Shown piece after piece: positions 7,445-15,242 of a stretch of DNA of 21,437 nt. Origin of the DNA: Candidatus Ancillula trichonymphae ImTpAt. Its GTDB lineage: Bacteria > Actinomycetota > Actinomycetes > Actinomycetales > Bifidobacteriaceae. Positions within the stretch are counted from its first letter, which is position 1. Each line of letters begins with the position of its first letter. Location: NCBI GenBank assembly GCA_000485475.1, contig AXYY01000062.1:1-21437 (forward strand), given 5' to 3'. The notes under the pieces are model-generated. The model was given only the letters and a program-made list of their open reading frames with translations. It did not search any database and had not been told where the DNA came from. The position numbers and the translations under genes are program-made.

Positions 7445-8853
7445 CTATATCTTGTGCTTTTTAGAGTATTCTCTAGTCTTCTTCGTCACAAGCGTAGAGA
7501 GCACCAGCAGTCCAACTAGATTCGCAAATGCCATCATGCCATTTGCAACATCTGCAATAGTCCAGACAAGGTTTAACTCCAGGACAGAACCGATTATGCA
7601 TGTGCAAGTGAAGATAACTTTGAACGGAGTTGAAGCATGAAGTCCGAACAGCGAGACCACGCACCGCTCACCGTAGTAGCCCCAGCCAATGACAGTTGTA
7701 AGTGCGAAGAAGAAAAGGCAAATCGTGATGACGTATTTACCAACACTTCCAAAAAAAGGTGTGGTCAAATCCAATTGCAGTCATATCCAAACCGGTTTCA
7801 CCAGTTTTCCACGCGCCTGTGGTAATGATGACAATTCCAGTGAAACTTACAACAATAATCATGTCGATGAATGTCTGCGTCATCGATACAAGCCCCTGAC
7901 GAACTGGATGCAGTAATCTAGCGGATGCTGCGGCAATGCCACCAGTTCCTAAGCCAGACTCGTTGAAGAATACACCGCGAGACATACCTTTCTGGGGTGG
8001 CCAGCGAGGCAGTTGACCCCAAAAACCTCCTATAGCAGCGGTTCCAGTAAACGCATCGTGGAAGACTAGTGCGAATGCTGATGGAATTGCTGATGCATTC
8101 GTTATCAGCACAATAGTACCGAAAAAGCAGTAGATTAAAATCATGAACGAAACAACGACTGACGCCGCGTTGCCAATACGCTTAATTCCACCAATGATAA
8201 TCAGTCCAACTATTATCTCATGCAGATCCAGCCAACGATCATCTTGTCCATACCGAAAGCGGTATGTATGGAAGTAGCAATAGAATTGATTTATGTCATG
8301 TTTCCGATGCCTAGAAGTGTCGCAGTAACTGCGAAGAATGCAAACGCCTTCACGACGAACTTGCCAACAGAGGAGTTGAAAATGTGCCTGAGGTAGACTT
8401 GCGGACCGCCAACTTGCTCTTCGTTTTCATCAACTTCGCAAAAATAACAGCCCAGAAACGCCTCCGCGTACTTTGTTGCCATACCGATGAAACCAGTAAC
8501 CCACATCCAGAAGAGTGCACCCGGACCTCCAAGTGAAATGGCTGTTGCTACACCTGCAATATTTCCGGTGCCCACAGTTCCGAAAGTGCTGTACAAAGAG
8601 CCTGAAAATGGCTGATGTCGCCTTCGGACTTCTTGTTGTTAACTTCATCATTTTTTTCCTCGCGCTCAATTAGTGCAAGATGAAGCGCCGCACCCAACTT
8701 GCGAAACTGGATGCCACGAGGACAGAACGTGAGCCACAGACCACAGTAGGAACGAGTAAAATCACAAGAAAACCGGGGTATCGGCAGACCGGGAATTAAA
8801 GATTTCCACAAAAATTTATCAAAAGTAACTACAACATTCTCGACTGTTTCCAT
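7445..8853 (-). pseudogene. Decayed AGCS sodium:alanine symporter
   Basis: Minus-strand pieces in several frames line up end to end with the alanine or glycine:cation symporter family. The N-terminus (METVENVVVTFDKFLWKSLI, then GIQFRKLGAAL) is followed by GTVGTGNIAGVATAISLGGP and LFWMWVTGF near 8596-8500. Then come GGPQVYL, GLIIIGGIKRIGNAA (about 8210), GVFFNESGLGTGGIAAASA (about 7960-7910) and a C-terminal GWGYYGERC helix. Disruptions include paired shifts near 8785 and 8730, a shift near 8590, an in-frame TAA at 8291-8293 (family Gln expected), a shift near 8218, and a shift at the A7/T7 run at 7751-7757. AAGGAG lies 13 nt before the ATG, which is long. The original role would have been Na+-coupled uptake of alanine or glycine across the inner membrane. 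Function is almost certainly lost. Confidence 0.9.
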
Positions 8854-9027
8854 AAGTTCTCATCAGCTCCTTCACTAAGACCACACCGCGAAATACAACA
8901 ACCCTTCGCACGCTCGTATTGTATGTACCACATAGAATTGTTAAGAATAAAGTAAGTGTAGTTGAAAAACAGCAGAAATGAACGGAACACAACGGAATTC
9001 TGCCGCACAGAATGCAGATTAAATAGC

Positions 9028-9044
9028 GTTTTGCGAAGCAAAAC
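9028..9044 (+). repeat. Triloop palindrome D
   Basis: A 7-bp perfect stem GTTTTGC/GCAAAAC has a GAA loop. Its right flank, TCCGTTCAATTGTG, nearly matches that of palindrome I. Confidence 0.7.
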
Positions 9045-9057
9045 TCCGTTCAATTGT

Positions 9058-9072
9058 GTTTGCTTTGCAAAC
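9058..9072 (+). repeat. Triloop palindrome E
   Basis: A 6-bp perfect stem GTTTGC/GCAAAC has a TTT loop and right flank TCCGCTGAA. It starts 13 nt after palindrome D. Confidence 0.7.
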
Positions 9073-9107
9073 TCCGCTGAAACTTGCGCAGGTGCACAAA
9101 ATATGGT

Positions 9108-9122
9108 GTTTGCTCCGCAAAC
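9108..9122 (+). repeat. Triloop palindrome F
   Basis: A 6-bp perfect stem GTTTGC/GCAAAC has a TCC loop. The right flank is GCGGCC instead of TCCG, as in the divergent palindrome B. Confidence 0.65.
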
Positions 9123-9145
9123 GCGGCCAAATCGCGCACAACCGC

Positions 9146-9162
9146 GTTTCACAAAGTGAAAC
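9146..9162 (+). repeat. Triloop palindrome G
   Basis: A 7-bp perfect stem GTTTCAC/GTGAAAC has an AAA loop and right flank TCCATCAA, the same flank as palindrome A. Both arms differ from D in step, so pairing is kept while sequence changes. Confidence 0.7.
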
Positions 9163-9196
9163 TCCATCAACCTGCGCACCTGCGCAAAACAACTGT

Positions 9197-9213
9197 ATTT
9201 CACTTCATGAAAT
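9197..9213 (+). repeat. Triloop palindrome H, imperfect
   Basis: ATTTCAC and ATGAAAT flank TTC, with one C/A mismatch next to the loop. The right flank TCTGCTT resembles TCCGCTT. It reads as a decayed copy. Confidence 0.5.
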
Positions 9214-9250
9214 TCTGCTTAAATTTGCGCGATCTGCGTAATATAATGCC

Positions 9251-9265
9251 TTTTGCAGAGCAAAA
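9251..9265 (+). repeat. Triloop palindrome I, beside the rarA stop
   Basis: A 6-bp stem TTTTGC/GCAAAA has an AGA loop and is followed by CTCCGCTCAATTGTG, which runs into the rarA stop codon (9272-9274 on the minus strand). On the rarA transcript it would fold just after the stop. No U-run follows, so it is not a typical intrinsic terminator, though it could protect the 3' end. Confidence 0.65.
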
Positions 9266-9271
9266 CTCCGC

Positions 9272-10660
9272 TCAATTGTGCGTTGTTTTCAGCAACTCGC
9301 GTATTTTCTTGAGCTGTGAAGTGTATGCGTCTTCTCGTCCGTTGTTCGTCGGGTTGTAGTATCTGCGAGGTTCCCCGTTTTCTGCGGTTTGTAGTTCATC
9401 TGGCAAGTACTGTTGTCTAGCGATGTGGTGCGGCTCGTCGTGCGCATATATGTAATTAACTCCAGCACCCAGTTTTTGGGCACCTGAATAATGCGCGTCC
9501 CGCAATGCTTCAGGAATTGGACCTGCGAGCCCGGCCTTGACATCAGCAATCGCTTCATCTATTGCCAAAGTTACCGCATTCGACTTAGGGCTCAACGACA
9601 TATGAACAACTGCCTCTGCAAGAATTAACCGCGCCTCAGGCATGCCGACGTGCTCAACTGCTGAGGCGGCTGCAACCGCTGTCCAGAGCGCGCTCGGATC
9701 TGCCATCGCAATCTCCTCAGATGCGGCAATCATAATTCTGCGAGCGATGAAGCGCGGATCCTCACCAGCAACAATCATGCGCGCCAAGTAGTGTAGTGCG
9801 GCGTCCACATCAGAACCGCGCATGGACTTAATAAATGCGGAGGCGGTATCGTAGTGGTTGTCCCCATTTTTGTCGTAGTTCAAAAGTGCCACTGAAGCGC
9901 TCTCTTCCAGTATTTTAGCCGTTATAGTGGGCTTCTTCGCTGGACTAATTGCAAAGGCACTAGTAGCCGCAACTTCTAGTAGAGTTAGCGCGTGGCGAGC
10001 ATCTGAACCAGACATCTGCACGAGTTGTTTTTTCACGGCATCTGATATTACAACACCTGATTTAAGTCCGCGCCTGTCCTTAACTGCGCGCGAGACCAAT
10101 TCCAGCAAGTCGTCATTTTCAAGTTTCTGAAGTGTTAGCATAATTGAGCGCGAAAGAAGTGGACTGATGACGGAGAAGTAGGGGTTTTCAGTAGTCGCAC
10201 CAATTAGAACAACTGTTCGGTTTTCAACTGAGGGCAGTAGTGCGTCTTGCTGTGTTTTTGAGAAGCGGTGTATTTCGTCGATGAAAAAAATTGTCTCCAC
10301 ATTCTTTTCAACTAGTGCCCTTTTTGCACTTGCAATTTCTTCGCGCACCTCTCGAATTCCTGCTGAAACTGCGGAAACCTCCCTAAATCTACGCCTCGAG
10401 TTTTTGGCGATGAGATATGCAAGTGTGGTTTTACCGACGCCTGGAGGTCCATGTAGAATTATTGAGGGCGCGAGTGCAGTTGCTCTAGTAGAATTCGTGC
10501 GGTCTTCAGTTGCCATAATGTGCAGAATTCCGCCAGGTGCTAATAAGTGCTGCTGTCCAACCACTTCATCAAGAGTCTGCGGGCGCATCCGAACTGCTAG
10601 TGGTAGATGTTTCAACTCCTGATCGGTTTTCCGGAAGTTCGATTCGAATAAATCCATCAT
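9272..10660 (-). CDS. rarA: Replication-associated recombination ATPase RarA (MgsA)
   Basis: A 462-residue AAA+ ATPase of the RarA/MgsA/WRNIP1 family, a clamp-loader-like protein that acts at stalled replication forks. The Walker A motif GPPGVGKTT lies at residues 71-79 (Lys77), Walker B FFIDEIHRF at about 125-133, and sensor 1 in GATTENPYF at about 154-162 with the arginine-finger region LLSR following. The C-terminal tetramerisation part has the conserved PEALRDAHYSGAQKLG stretch, and the YNPTNNGREDA segment ends the family domain. Length and order of motifs are normal. The ATG overlaps the sufU stop as ATGA, so translation is probably coupled to sufU. A second ATG follows directly and could serve equally well. 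It is the last gene of smc-sufU-rarA and ends beside palindrome I. Confidence 0.95.
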   Translation of the reverse strand: MMDLFESNFRKTDQELKHLPLAVRMRPQTLDEVVGQQHLLAPGGILHIMATEDRTNSTRATALAPSIILHGPPGVGKTTLAYLIAKNSRRRFREVSAVSAGIREVREEIASAKRALVEKNVETIFFIDEIHRFSKTQQDALLPSVENRTVVLIGATTENPYFSVISPLLSRSIMLTLQKLENDDLLELVSRAVKDRRGLKSGVVISDAVKKQLVQMSGSDARHALTLLEVAATSAFAISPAKKPTITAKILEESASVALLNYDKNGDNHYDTASAFIKSMRGSDVDAALHYLARMIVAGEDPRFIARRIMIAASEEIAMADPSALWTAVAAASAVEHVGMPEARLILAEAVVHMSLSPKSNAVTLAIDEAIADVKAGLAGPIPEALRDAHYSGAQKLGAGVNYIYAHDEPHHIARQQYLPDELQTAENGEPRRYYNPTNNGREDAYTSQLKKIRELLKTTHN

Positions 10661-11127
10661 TTGCCGCCTAGTTCATTTTTCTGCGCCTCAAGTGTTTCAA
10701 CGGCTCCGAGTATGCCGAGCCATGCGAGTAAGGCGCACTTTATCCGGCCCGGAAATCGTGAGGTGCCCATGAATGCGACCGCATTTTCTAGTTTGTCCAT
10801 CTTCTCGTCATTCAAACCTGCACCTTTCGAATTCATCAGTTCTTTGAACAGCGCGATAAGTTCACGAGCCTCTTTTGTGCTCCTCTTCAGGAACAAGTTT
10901 GACGCAATCGACGCAGAAGCTAGTGAAATTGAGCAACCAGATCCAGACCATGTAATATCAACAATTCGGTCATCTTCCACCTCAATTCCAACCGTTATAT
11001 CATCTCCACAAGTTGGATTATATTGGTGCGACTGAAATTCTGCCTCTACTTTTGGTACTTTTCCATGCGAGTTGCGATATTCATCAAGAATTACCGTCTG
11101 GTACATTTCTTCTAGTACATCTGTCAT
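10657..11127 (-). CDS. sufU: Zinc-dependent sulfurtransferase SufU
   Basis: A 156-residue SufU/IscU-fold protein that receives persulfide sulfur from the cysteine desulfurase SufS for Fe-S cluster building on SufBCD. The metal ligands are visible: Cys40 and Asp42 in NPTCGDD, Cys65 in GSGCSIS, and Cys131 in RIKCALLAW. The roughly 20-residue insertion between the second and third cysteines, typical of SufU as opposed to IscU, is present. Length is normal. It lies 28 nt after smc and overlaps rarA by 4 nt. The sufS, sufB, sufC and sufD genes, usual neighbours, are not in the window, so the gene has been separated from them or the suf cluster lies elsewhere. The start follows a weak AAGGC at a short spacing. 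Confidence 0.95.
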   Translation of the reverse strand: MTDVLEEMYQTVILDEYRNSHGKVPKVEAEFQSHQYNPTCGDDITVGIEVEDDRIVDITWSGSGCSISLASASIASNLFLKRSTKEARELIALFKELMNSKGAGLNDEKMDKLENAVAFMGTSRFPGRIKCALLAWLGILGAVETLEAQKNELGGK

Positions 11128-11155
11128 TTCATTGCCTTAACTTACTACGCTTGGG

Positions 11156-14100
11156 TTACTTTTGCTCAATTCGTTGACTTATTACTTGTGTTATGCCATC
11201 TTTTCGCATAGTAATACCATAAAGTGCGTCGGCAATCTCCATCGTACGTTTCTGATGTGTTACAATTATCAACTGAGAAGTTTTTTTCATACTACTGAAA
11301 ATGTTCAGCAAGCGGCTCAAATTTATGTCATCAAGTGCCACCTCGACTTCATCCATGACATAAAATGGACTCGGACGTGCCTTGAAAATTGCGACTAGTA
11401 GTGTAATTGCGATCAACGAGCGTTCACCACCAGAAAGTAGACTCAGTTTCGAAATTCGTTTTCCTGCGGGTGTTGCTTCAATTTCAACGCCTGTGTTCAG
11501 CGGATCATCTGGATCAGTTAGGAAAATCTTGCCCTTTCCGCCCGGGAACAAGACTGAAAACACCTCAGTAAATTCACGTGCAGTATCTTCAAAGGCCTGT
11601 CTGAACTCCTCCTTTGTGTACTCATCAATTTCACTAATCATCTGCATTAAATCTGCGCGCGACTTTTCGAGGTCCTGAATCTGCGAGATCAAGTATTTAT
11701 GCCGCTGCTCAAGCGCCTCAAACTCCTCCAAAGCTAGCGGGTTGACTTTTCCAAATGCTGTTAATTCTCGCTCCGCATTCCTCAGGCGCTTTTCCTGCTC
11801 AGCGCGTATATAAGGCAGAAGTAAAAACTTCTCGCTGTCTTTTGGATCTGGTAGTTTAATTTCAACATCTGGACCAAACTCCTTGAGCAAGACGGCAGTA
11901 GTCAAGGCCAACTGTTCATGTACTTTTTCTTCTAGTGCGTTGACTTTAGCGTCAAGATTAGCAAGGTCTAGTTCCTTTTTGTGTGCCTTCAACTGCTTCA
12001 GTTCAGTGACTTTCCGCAGTTCCTTTAACTCGGTGTTGTATTTTGCAAGTTCCGCATTTTGAGCAACTTGTGCCTGAACTAGCATATTCTTGCGCTCTTC
12101 TGCGTCCTGGATGGTGCGTTCAACTTCTTCCAAAACTAGTTGGCAAATTTTCTGCACCTTTTGCGTGACTACTGCCCGTTTCTGCCGCTTTTCGTTTTTA
12201 ATTTGCGCAAGTTCACGAGCCTGGATTTTTGCGTCCGCCTGCCTTTTAAGTTCATTTGCACGCGCGAGGAGATTGGCATTCTCAGCCTCCATACGCACGA
12301 ACCTGGCAAGTACTTCTTGTTCGTTTTTGCGCTCCGTTGACCATTTGACTTCAGCCAGCGCCTGTTTATTTATTGCATCCTGAAGAGTTGTTCCAGAAGT
12401 ATTCTTGTTCTTCTGCGAAATCATCAACTGCGCGTTCAACTTCTGTAAGTCATTTTCTTGCTGTTCAATGAATTCTGCTAGTTTTTCCAGTTCTGCAGTT
12501 AACTTCTGCAGTTCGTTTTCTGCAGTTCGTTTGGCGTTCTGCGCAGAAACTAGTTCAGTTTGCATCTGGCGCTCATTTTTCTCAAGGTCGCCCAACTGCG
12601 CGCGCATTTTTTCCAAAACTTCTCTTGCACGCGCCTCCTCATTCTGCGCCTTTTCCTGCAACTTCTCCAATTTATCAGCCGCTCTTTGTGCATCTTCAAG
12701 TTCCTTTCGAGCCGCAGTTATCTGAAGCTGTAGTGGCACTTTACTGCTAGATGAGTTGCCATCTGGAGTTTTGTAGTACAAAAGCTCACCATCTGGACAG
12801 ATCACACTCATGTCTGGCAACTTCTCAAGCACCAAATTCGCCACCTGTTGATTTTTCGCAACCAGAAATGGCGCGTTCAGCTCCTCGTCAAATGCCCGTA
12901 TGGTCTCGGTCAAGTTCGAAAATAGCGCGGTGCGTTTTGAAGTCTTGAAGTTTTTGCTCATCAACTTGCTATTTTTACCAACTTGTTCACTCAACATGTT
13001 CTCTAAGGCGTTCAGTTTTGCTGAAATCACCGATATTTCATGTGTTTTTTTGTTCAACTGCTCTTTGAAGTCGTTGACATTTTCAGCAGTTTTTTCGTGC
13101 GTTTTAGATGCATTTTCTACTTCTCTACTAGTCGTTTCAACCAACTTCGACGCTTCTTCCAACTGTTTACTGAGATTTTCTTGTGTTTTTGAGCTGGTGG
13201 ACAATTCAGTTTGAACGGATTTCAACTGCGAGCTGATTACTTTCGGGCGCTCCTTTTCGTCATGAATTCGTTGCTCAGTTGCTTCAATTATTGCAGTAGT
13301 TTTAGCAATGAACTCGCGGTGTTCTGTTGAAGTTTTGTGGATAATTAGTACTTTTTGGTTGAGGAATTCTGCTTCTTCCTGCGCCTTTTTGCTGTTGGTT
13401 TGTGCGGCTTCAAGTGTTTTCTGGTAGTCCAGTAGTTCTGCATTAAAATTCTTGTGCTTGATTAGTGCTTCTTCTGCATTTTTCAGCAGTATTTCCGGAT
13501 CTTGCCCCTCGAACAACAGCGCAGAATCTGCCAGTAGTTCCTCGGTTTTAGTTGCATGCGTACTCAGTAGATTGAACCGTTCTTCAAGCGAATTTAACTT
13601 GTAGATTATCTCGGTAATCTCGCGCGATTCCTCATTCTCGAGTTGTTTTTGCAGTTCATCAATGTTCTTGTTCAGCGTTTTAGTCTTCGCATTATTTTCT
13701 TCAAGTTCCAACTGTACGCCCCTTTGATGTTCCTGATTGCTGGTCTTCAAGTTTTCTAGTTGTGTGTAGTCATCAGCGAATATGCGTGCCTTAGCATCGC
13801 GCAACGACATCTGGATCGTATTTGCGCGCGATGCGATATCTGCCTGGCGCCCGAGCGGACCCAGTTGCCGCCGAACCTCCGCACTCAAATCTGTTAGTCG
13901 CATCAAGTTGGACCGCATCGACTCCAGTTTACGCATTGCTCGCTCCTTGCGCTGGCGGTGTTTCAAGATTCCTGCGGCTTCTTCAATAAAACTGCGGCGG
14001 TCCAATGCGGACGCGTTCAGTATTGTGTCCAGACGCCCTTGCCCAACAATTACGTGCATCTGCTTGCCGAGCCCTGTGTCTGAAAATAGCTCCTGAACGT

Positions 14101-14470
14101 CCAGCAACCTGCACGTTTCACCGTTGATTTTGTATTCAGAACCCCCGCCCCTGAACATCGTGCGCGTGATGGTCACCTCAGCGTATTCAATTGGTAAAAC
14201 ACCATTCGCATTATCAATTGTTAAGCTAACTTCCGCACGCCCCAATGCAGCAGTTTTGCTATCAGAACCTGCAAATATAACATCATCCATTTTCGCACCG
14301 CGCATGGCTTTCGCACCTTGTTCGCCCATAACCCAGGCGAGTGCGTCAACTATATTTGATTTACCAGAGCCGTTCGGTCCAACCACGCAAGTAATCCCAG
14401 GCTCTATTGACAGCTCAGTAGACCTTGCAAAACTCTTAAACCCCCGTAATACGAGATTCTTCAAATACAT
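11156..14470 (-). CDS. smc: Chromosome condensation ATPase SMC, shortened hinge
   Basis: A structural maintenance of chromosomes protein of 1104 residues that works with ScpA/ScpB in DNA loop extrusion and segregation. The N-terminal head has GFKSFA near residue 10, Walker A GPNGSGKSN at 31-39, and the QGR motif at 144-146. Long heptad-rich arms run about 175-500 and 585-920. The C-terminal head has the signature LSGGERS at 1012-1018, Walker B FYVMDEVEVALDD at about 1037-1049 and the IVTHQK switch. The hinge between the arms is only about 85 residues. The part resembling the second half of a normal hinge (LTETIRAFDEEL through CPDGELLY) is there, but the GxxG-rich first half is not recognisable, and the usual closing Gly-Gly is replaced by a Ser run. 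Whole bacterial SMCs are usually near 1180-1220 residues. The start lies 8 nt after TGATATAAT. It is the first gene of an apparent operon with sufU and rarA. Confidence 0.96.
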   Translation of the reverse strand: MYLKNLVLRGFKSFARSTELSIEPGITCVVGPNGSGKSNIVDALAWVMGEQGAKAMRGAKMDDVIFAGSDSKTAALGRAEVSLTIDNANGVLPIEYAEVTITRTMFRGGGSEYKINGETCRLLDVQELFSDTGLGKQMHVIVGQGRLDTILNASALDRRSFIEEAAGILKHRQRKERAMRKLESMRSNLMRLTDLSAEVRRQLGPLGRQADIASRANTIQMSLRDAKARIFADDYTQLENLKTSNQEHQRGVQLELEENNAKTKTLNKNIDELQKQLENEESREITEIIYKLNSLEERFNLLSTHATKTEELLADSALLFEGQDPEILLKNAEEALIKHKNFNAELLDYQKTLEAAQTNSKKAQEEAEFLNQKVLIIHKTSTEHREFIAKTTAIIEATEQRIHDEKERPKVISSQLKSVQTELSTSSKTQENLSKQLEEASKLVETTSREVENASKTHEKTAENVNDFKEQLNKKTHEISVISAKLNALENMLSEQVGKNSKLMSKNFKTSKRTALFSNLTETIRAFDEELNAPFLVAKNQQVANLVLEKLPDMSVICPDGELLYYKTPDGNSSSSKVPLQLQITAARKELEDAQRAADKLEKLQEKAQNEEARAREVLEKMRAQLGDLEKNERQMQTELVSAQNAKRTAENELQKLTAELEKLAEFIEQQENDLQKLNAQLMISQKNKNTSGTTLQDAINKQALAEVKWSTERKNEQEVLARFVRMEAENANLLARANELKRQADAKIQARELAQIKNEKRQKRAVVTQKVQKICQLVLEEVERTIQDAEERKNMLVQAQVAQNAELAKYNTELKELRKVTELKQLKAHKKELDLANLDAKVNALEEKVHEQLALTTAVLLKEFGPDVEIKLPDPKDSEKFLLLPYIRAEQEKRLRNAERELTAFGKVNPLALEEFEALEQRHKYLISQIQDLEKSRADLMQMISEIDEYTKEEFRQAFEDTAREFTEVFSVLFPGGKGKIFLTDPDDPLNTGVEIEATPAGKRISKLSLLSGGERSLIAITLLVAIFKARPSPFYVMDEVEVALDDINLSRLLNIFSSMKKTSQLIIVTHQKRTMEIADALYGITMRKDGITQVISQRIEQK

Positions 14471-14478
14471 ACCTCATC

Positions 14479-14487
14479 ATTATATCA
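14479..14487 (-). promoter_or_regulatory. Extended -10 promoter of smc-sufU-rarA (leaderless type)
   Basis: On the minus strand TGATATAAT, identical to the dapC element, ends 8 nt before the smc ATG. The intervening GATGAGGT places GAGG only 1 nt from the ATG, too close for normal Shine-Dalgarno use. The transcript leader should be zero or one nucleotide. Confidence 0.7.
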
Positions 14488-14551
14488 TATGCCCTACACC
14501 ACATTTTGGTGCGTTATATTACTTCTAAACTACTACTTACAACTATCTTAA

Positions 14552-15210
14552 AGATTACTGAGAAATGACGCATCCAACTTCTCCATTTTGTGGTACAACC
14601 CGTTCGACAAAACAGCAAGCGGTCAGGAGTCGCACGCACTCTTGCGCTCCTCGTTGTTCGATGTTGCTGGATCAGACTTGGGTAAGATAGTGTTTGCATC
14701 ACTAGACAAGGACGAATATACAACTGCAAATGACTTCAGCAAGTTGTTTGGAGCATCTACCACCGAAATGTCCAACCAAGCAACGAGTAGTAGTATTCTG
14801 CAAGACAAGAAATTCCAAACTGCCAGTTCGGTTAAACTACTGCCTGGACGGAGCTCGATGCAGTTGACTCTTGACCTGCTAGATGATGTTCAGGGCTACG
14901 AGATTAAGAATCAGGATCAGACACAAAGGCAGACAACAGTTGAAGGAGCGCCTTGTTCACGGCCCGCAGATTGGTCAGGTGCTTGCACTTCCCTTTCAGT
15001 TCGGTTTGTTCGACGCCTCCAGTAAACAACTGCTGAAAACTGCCGCCGCAGATTCTAAGGGCTGGCAGACATTCAACGCGATGGTTCCGCCCCCGAGTGC
15101 TTCTTCGCCAACTCCAGCAGCAGCAAACTGGTGCGAAAGTGCAGGACGCTGCGAATAACAAGCACGGTGCTCTTGACAACGAGTTTCCGTCATCTCATCT
15201 CTACTACTGA
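14552..15210 (+). pseudogene. Surface-protein ruin, segment 1 (N-terminal part)
   Basis: An open frame begins after a stop at 14549-14551 without a credible start codon, ribosome site or signal peptide. It gives an Asp/Ser/Gln-rich sequence (for example WYNPFDKTASGQESHALL and KIVFASLDKDEYTTANDFSK). The sense changes frame near 14935, continuing as LVHGPQIGQVLALPFQFGLF, and again near 15118, continuing as QQQTGAKVQDAANNKHGALD, to a stop at 15208-15210. Composition suggests an exported beta-rich domain, but no named family is recognised. It stands divergent from smc and seems to be the truncated front of the large surface-protein wreck that fills the rest of the window. Confidence 0.65.
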
Positions 15211-15242
15211 ATACGCCGTCACTTTCTGCACCTCAACTTCGC

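Larger units (their letters stand above)
8860..9271. other. Noncoding stretch holding a palindrome cluster
   Basis: About 410 nt without a believable gene lie between the symporter remnant and the 3' end of rarA. The short frames here read through palindromes and have no family resemblance. The right two thirds (9028-9265) hold six triloop palindromes (D-I). An 11-bp inverted repeat (TGCGCAGGTGC at 9085-9095 and its complement at 9176-9186) brackets palindromes F and G. A further hairpin, ATTCTG/CAGAAT with a 5-nt loop (8997-9013), may be a worn relative. Confidence 0.7.

Noticed and set aside
8829..9203. 124-codon minus-strand frame over the palindrome region
   Set aside because: It has no family resemblance, its sequence is generated by the palindromes, and it runs into the symporter start region.
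9242..9247. Plus-strand TATAAT as a promoter
   Set aside because: It lacks the TGN extension and a -35 and would drive transcription antisense into rarA with no gene behind it.
8997..9270. CRISPR array
   Set aside because: The repeated units are 15-17 nt palindromes with differing sequences and uneven gaps of 13-37 nt, and no cas gene is nearby.
9251..9270. Palindrome I as an intrinsic terminator of rarA
   Set aside because: The stem is short and A/T-rich and no U-run follows on the rarA transcript.
12090..13214. Plus-strand frames opposite smc (such as 12090-12383 and 12900-13214)
   Set aside because: They are shadows of the coiled-coil coding sequence: Ser/Phe/Cys-rich, with no start signals and no family resemblance.
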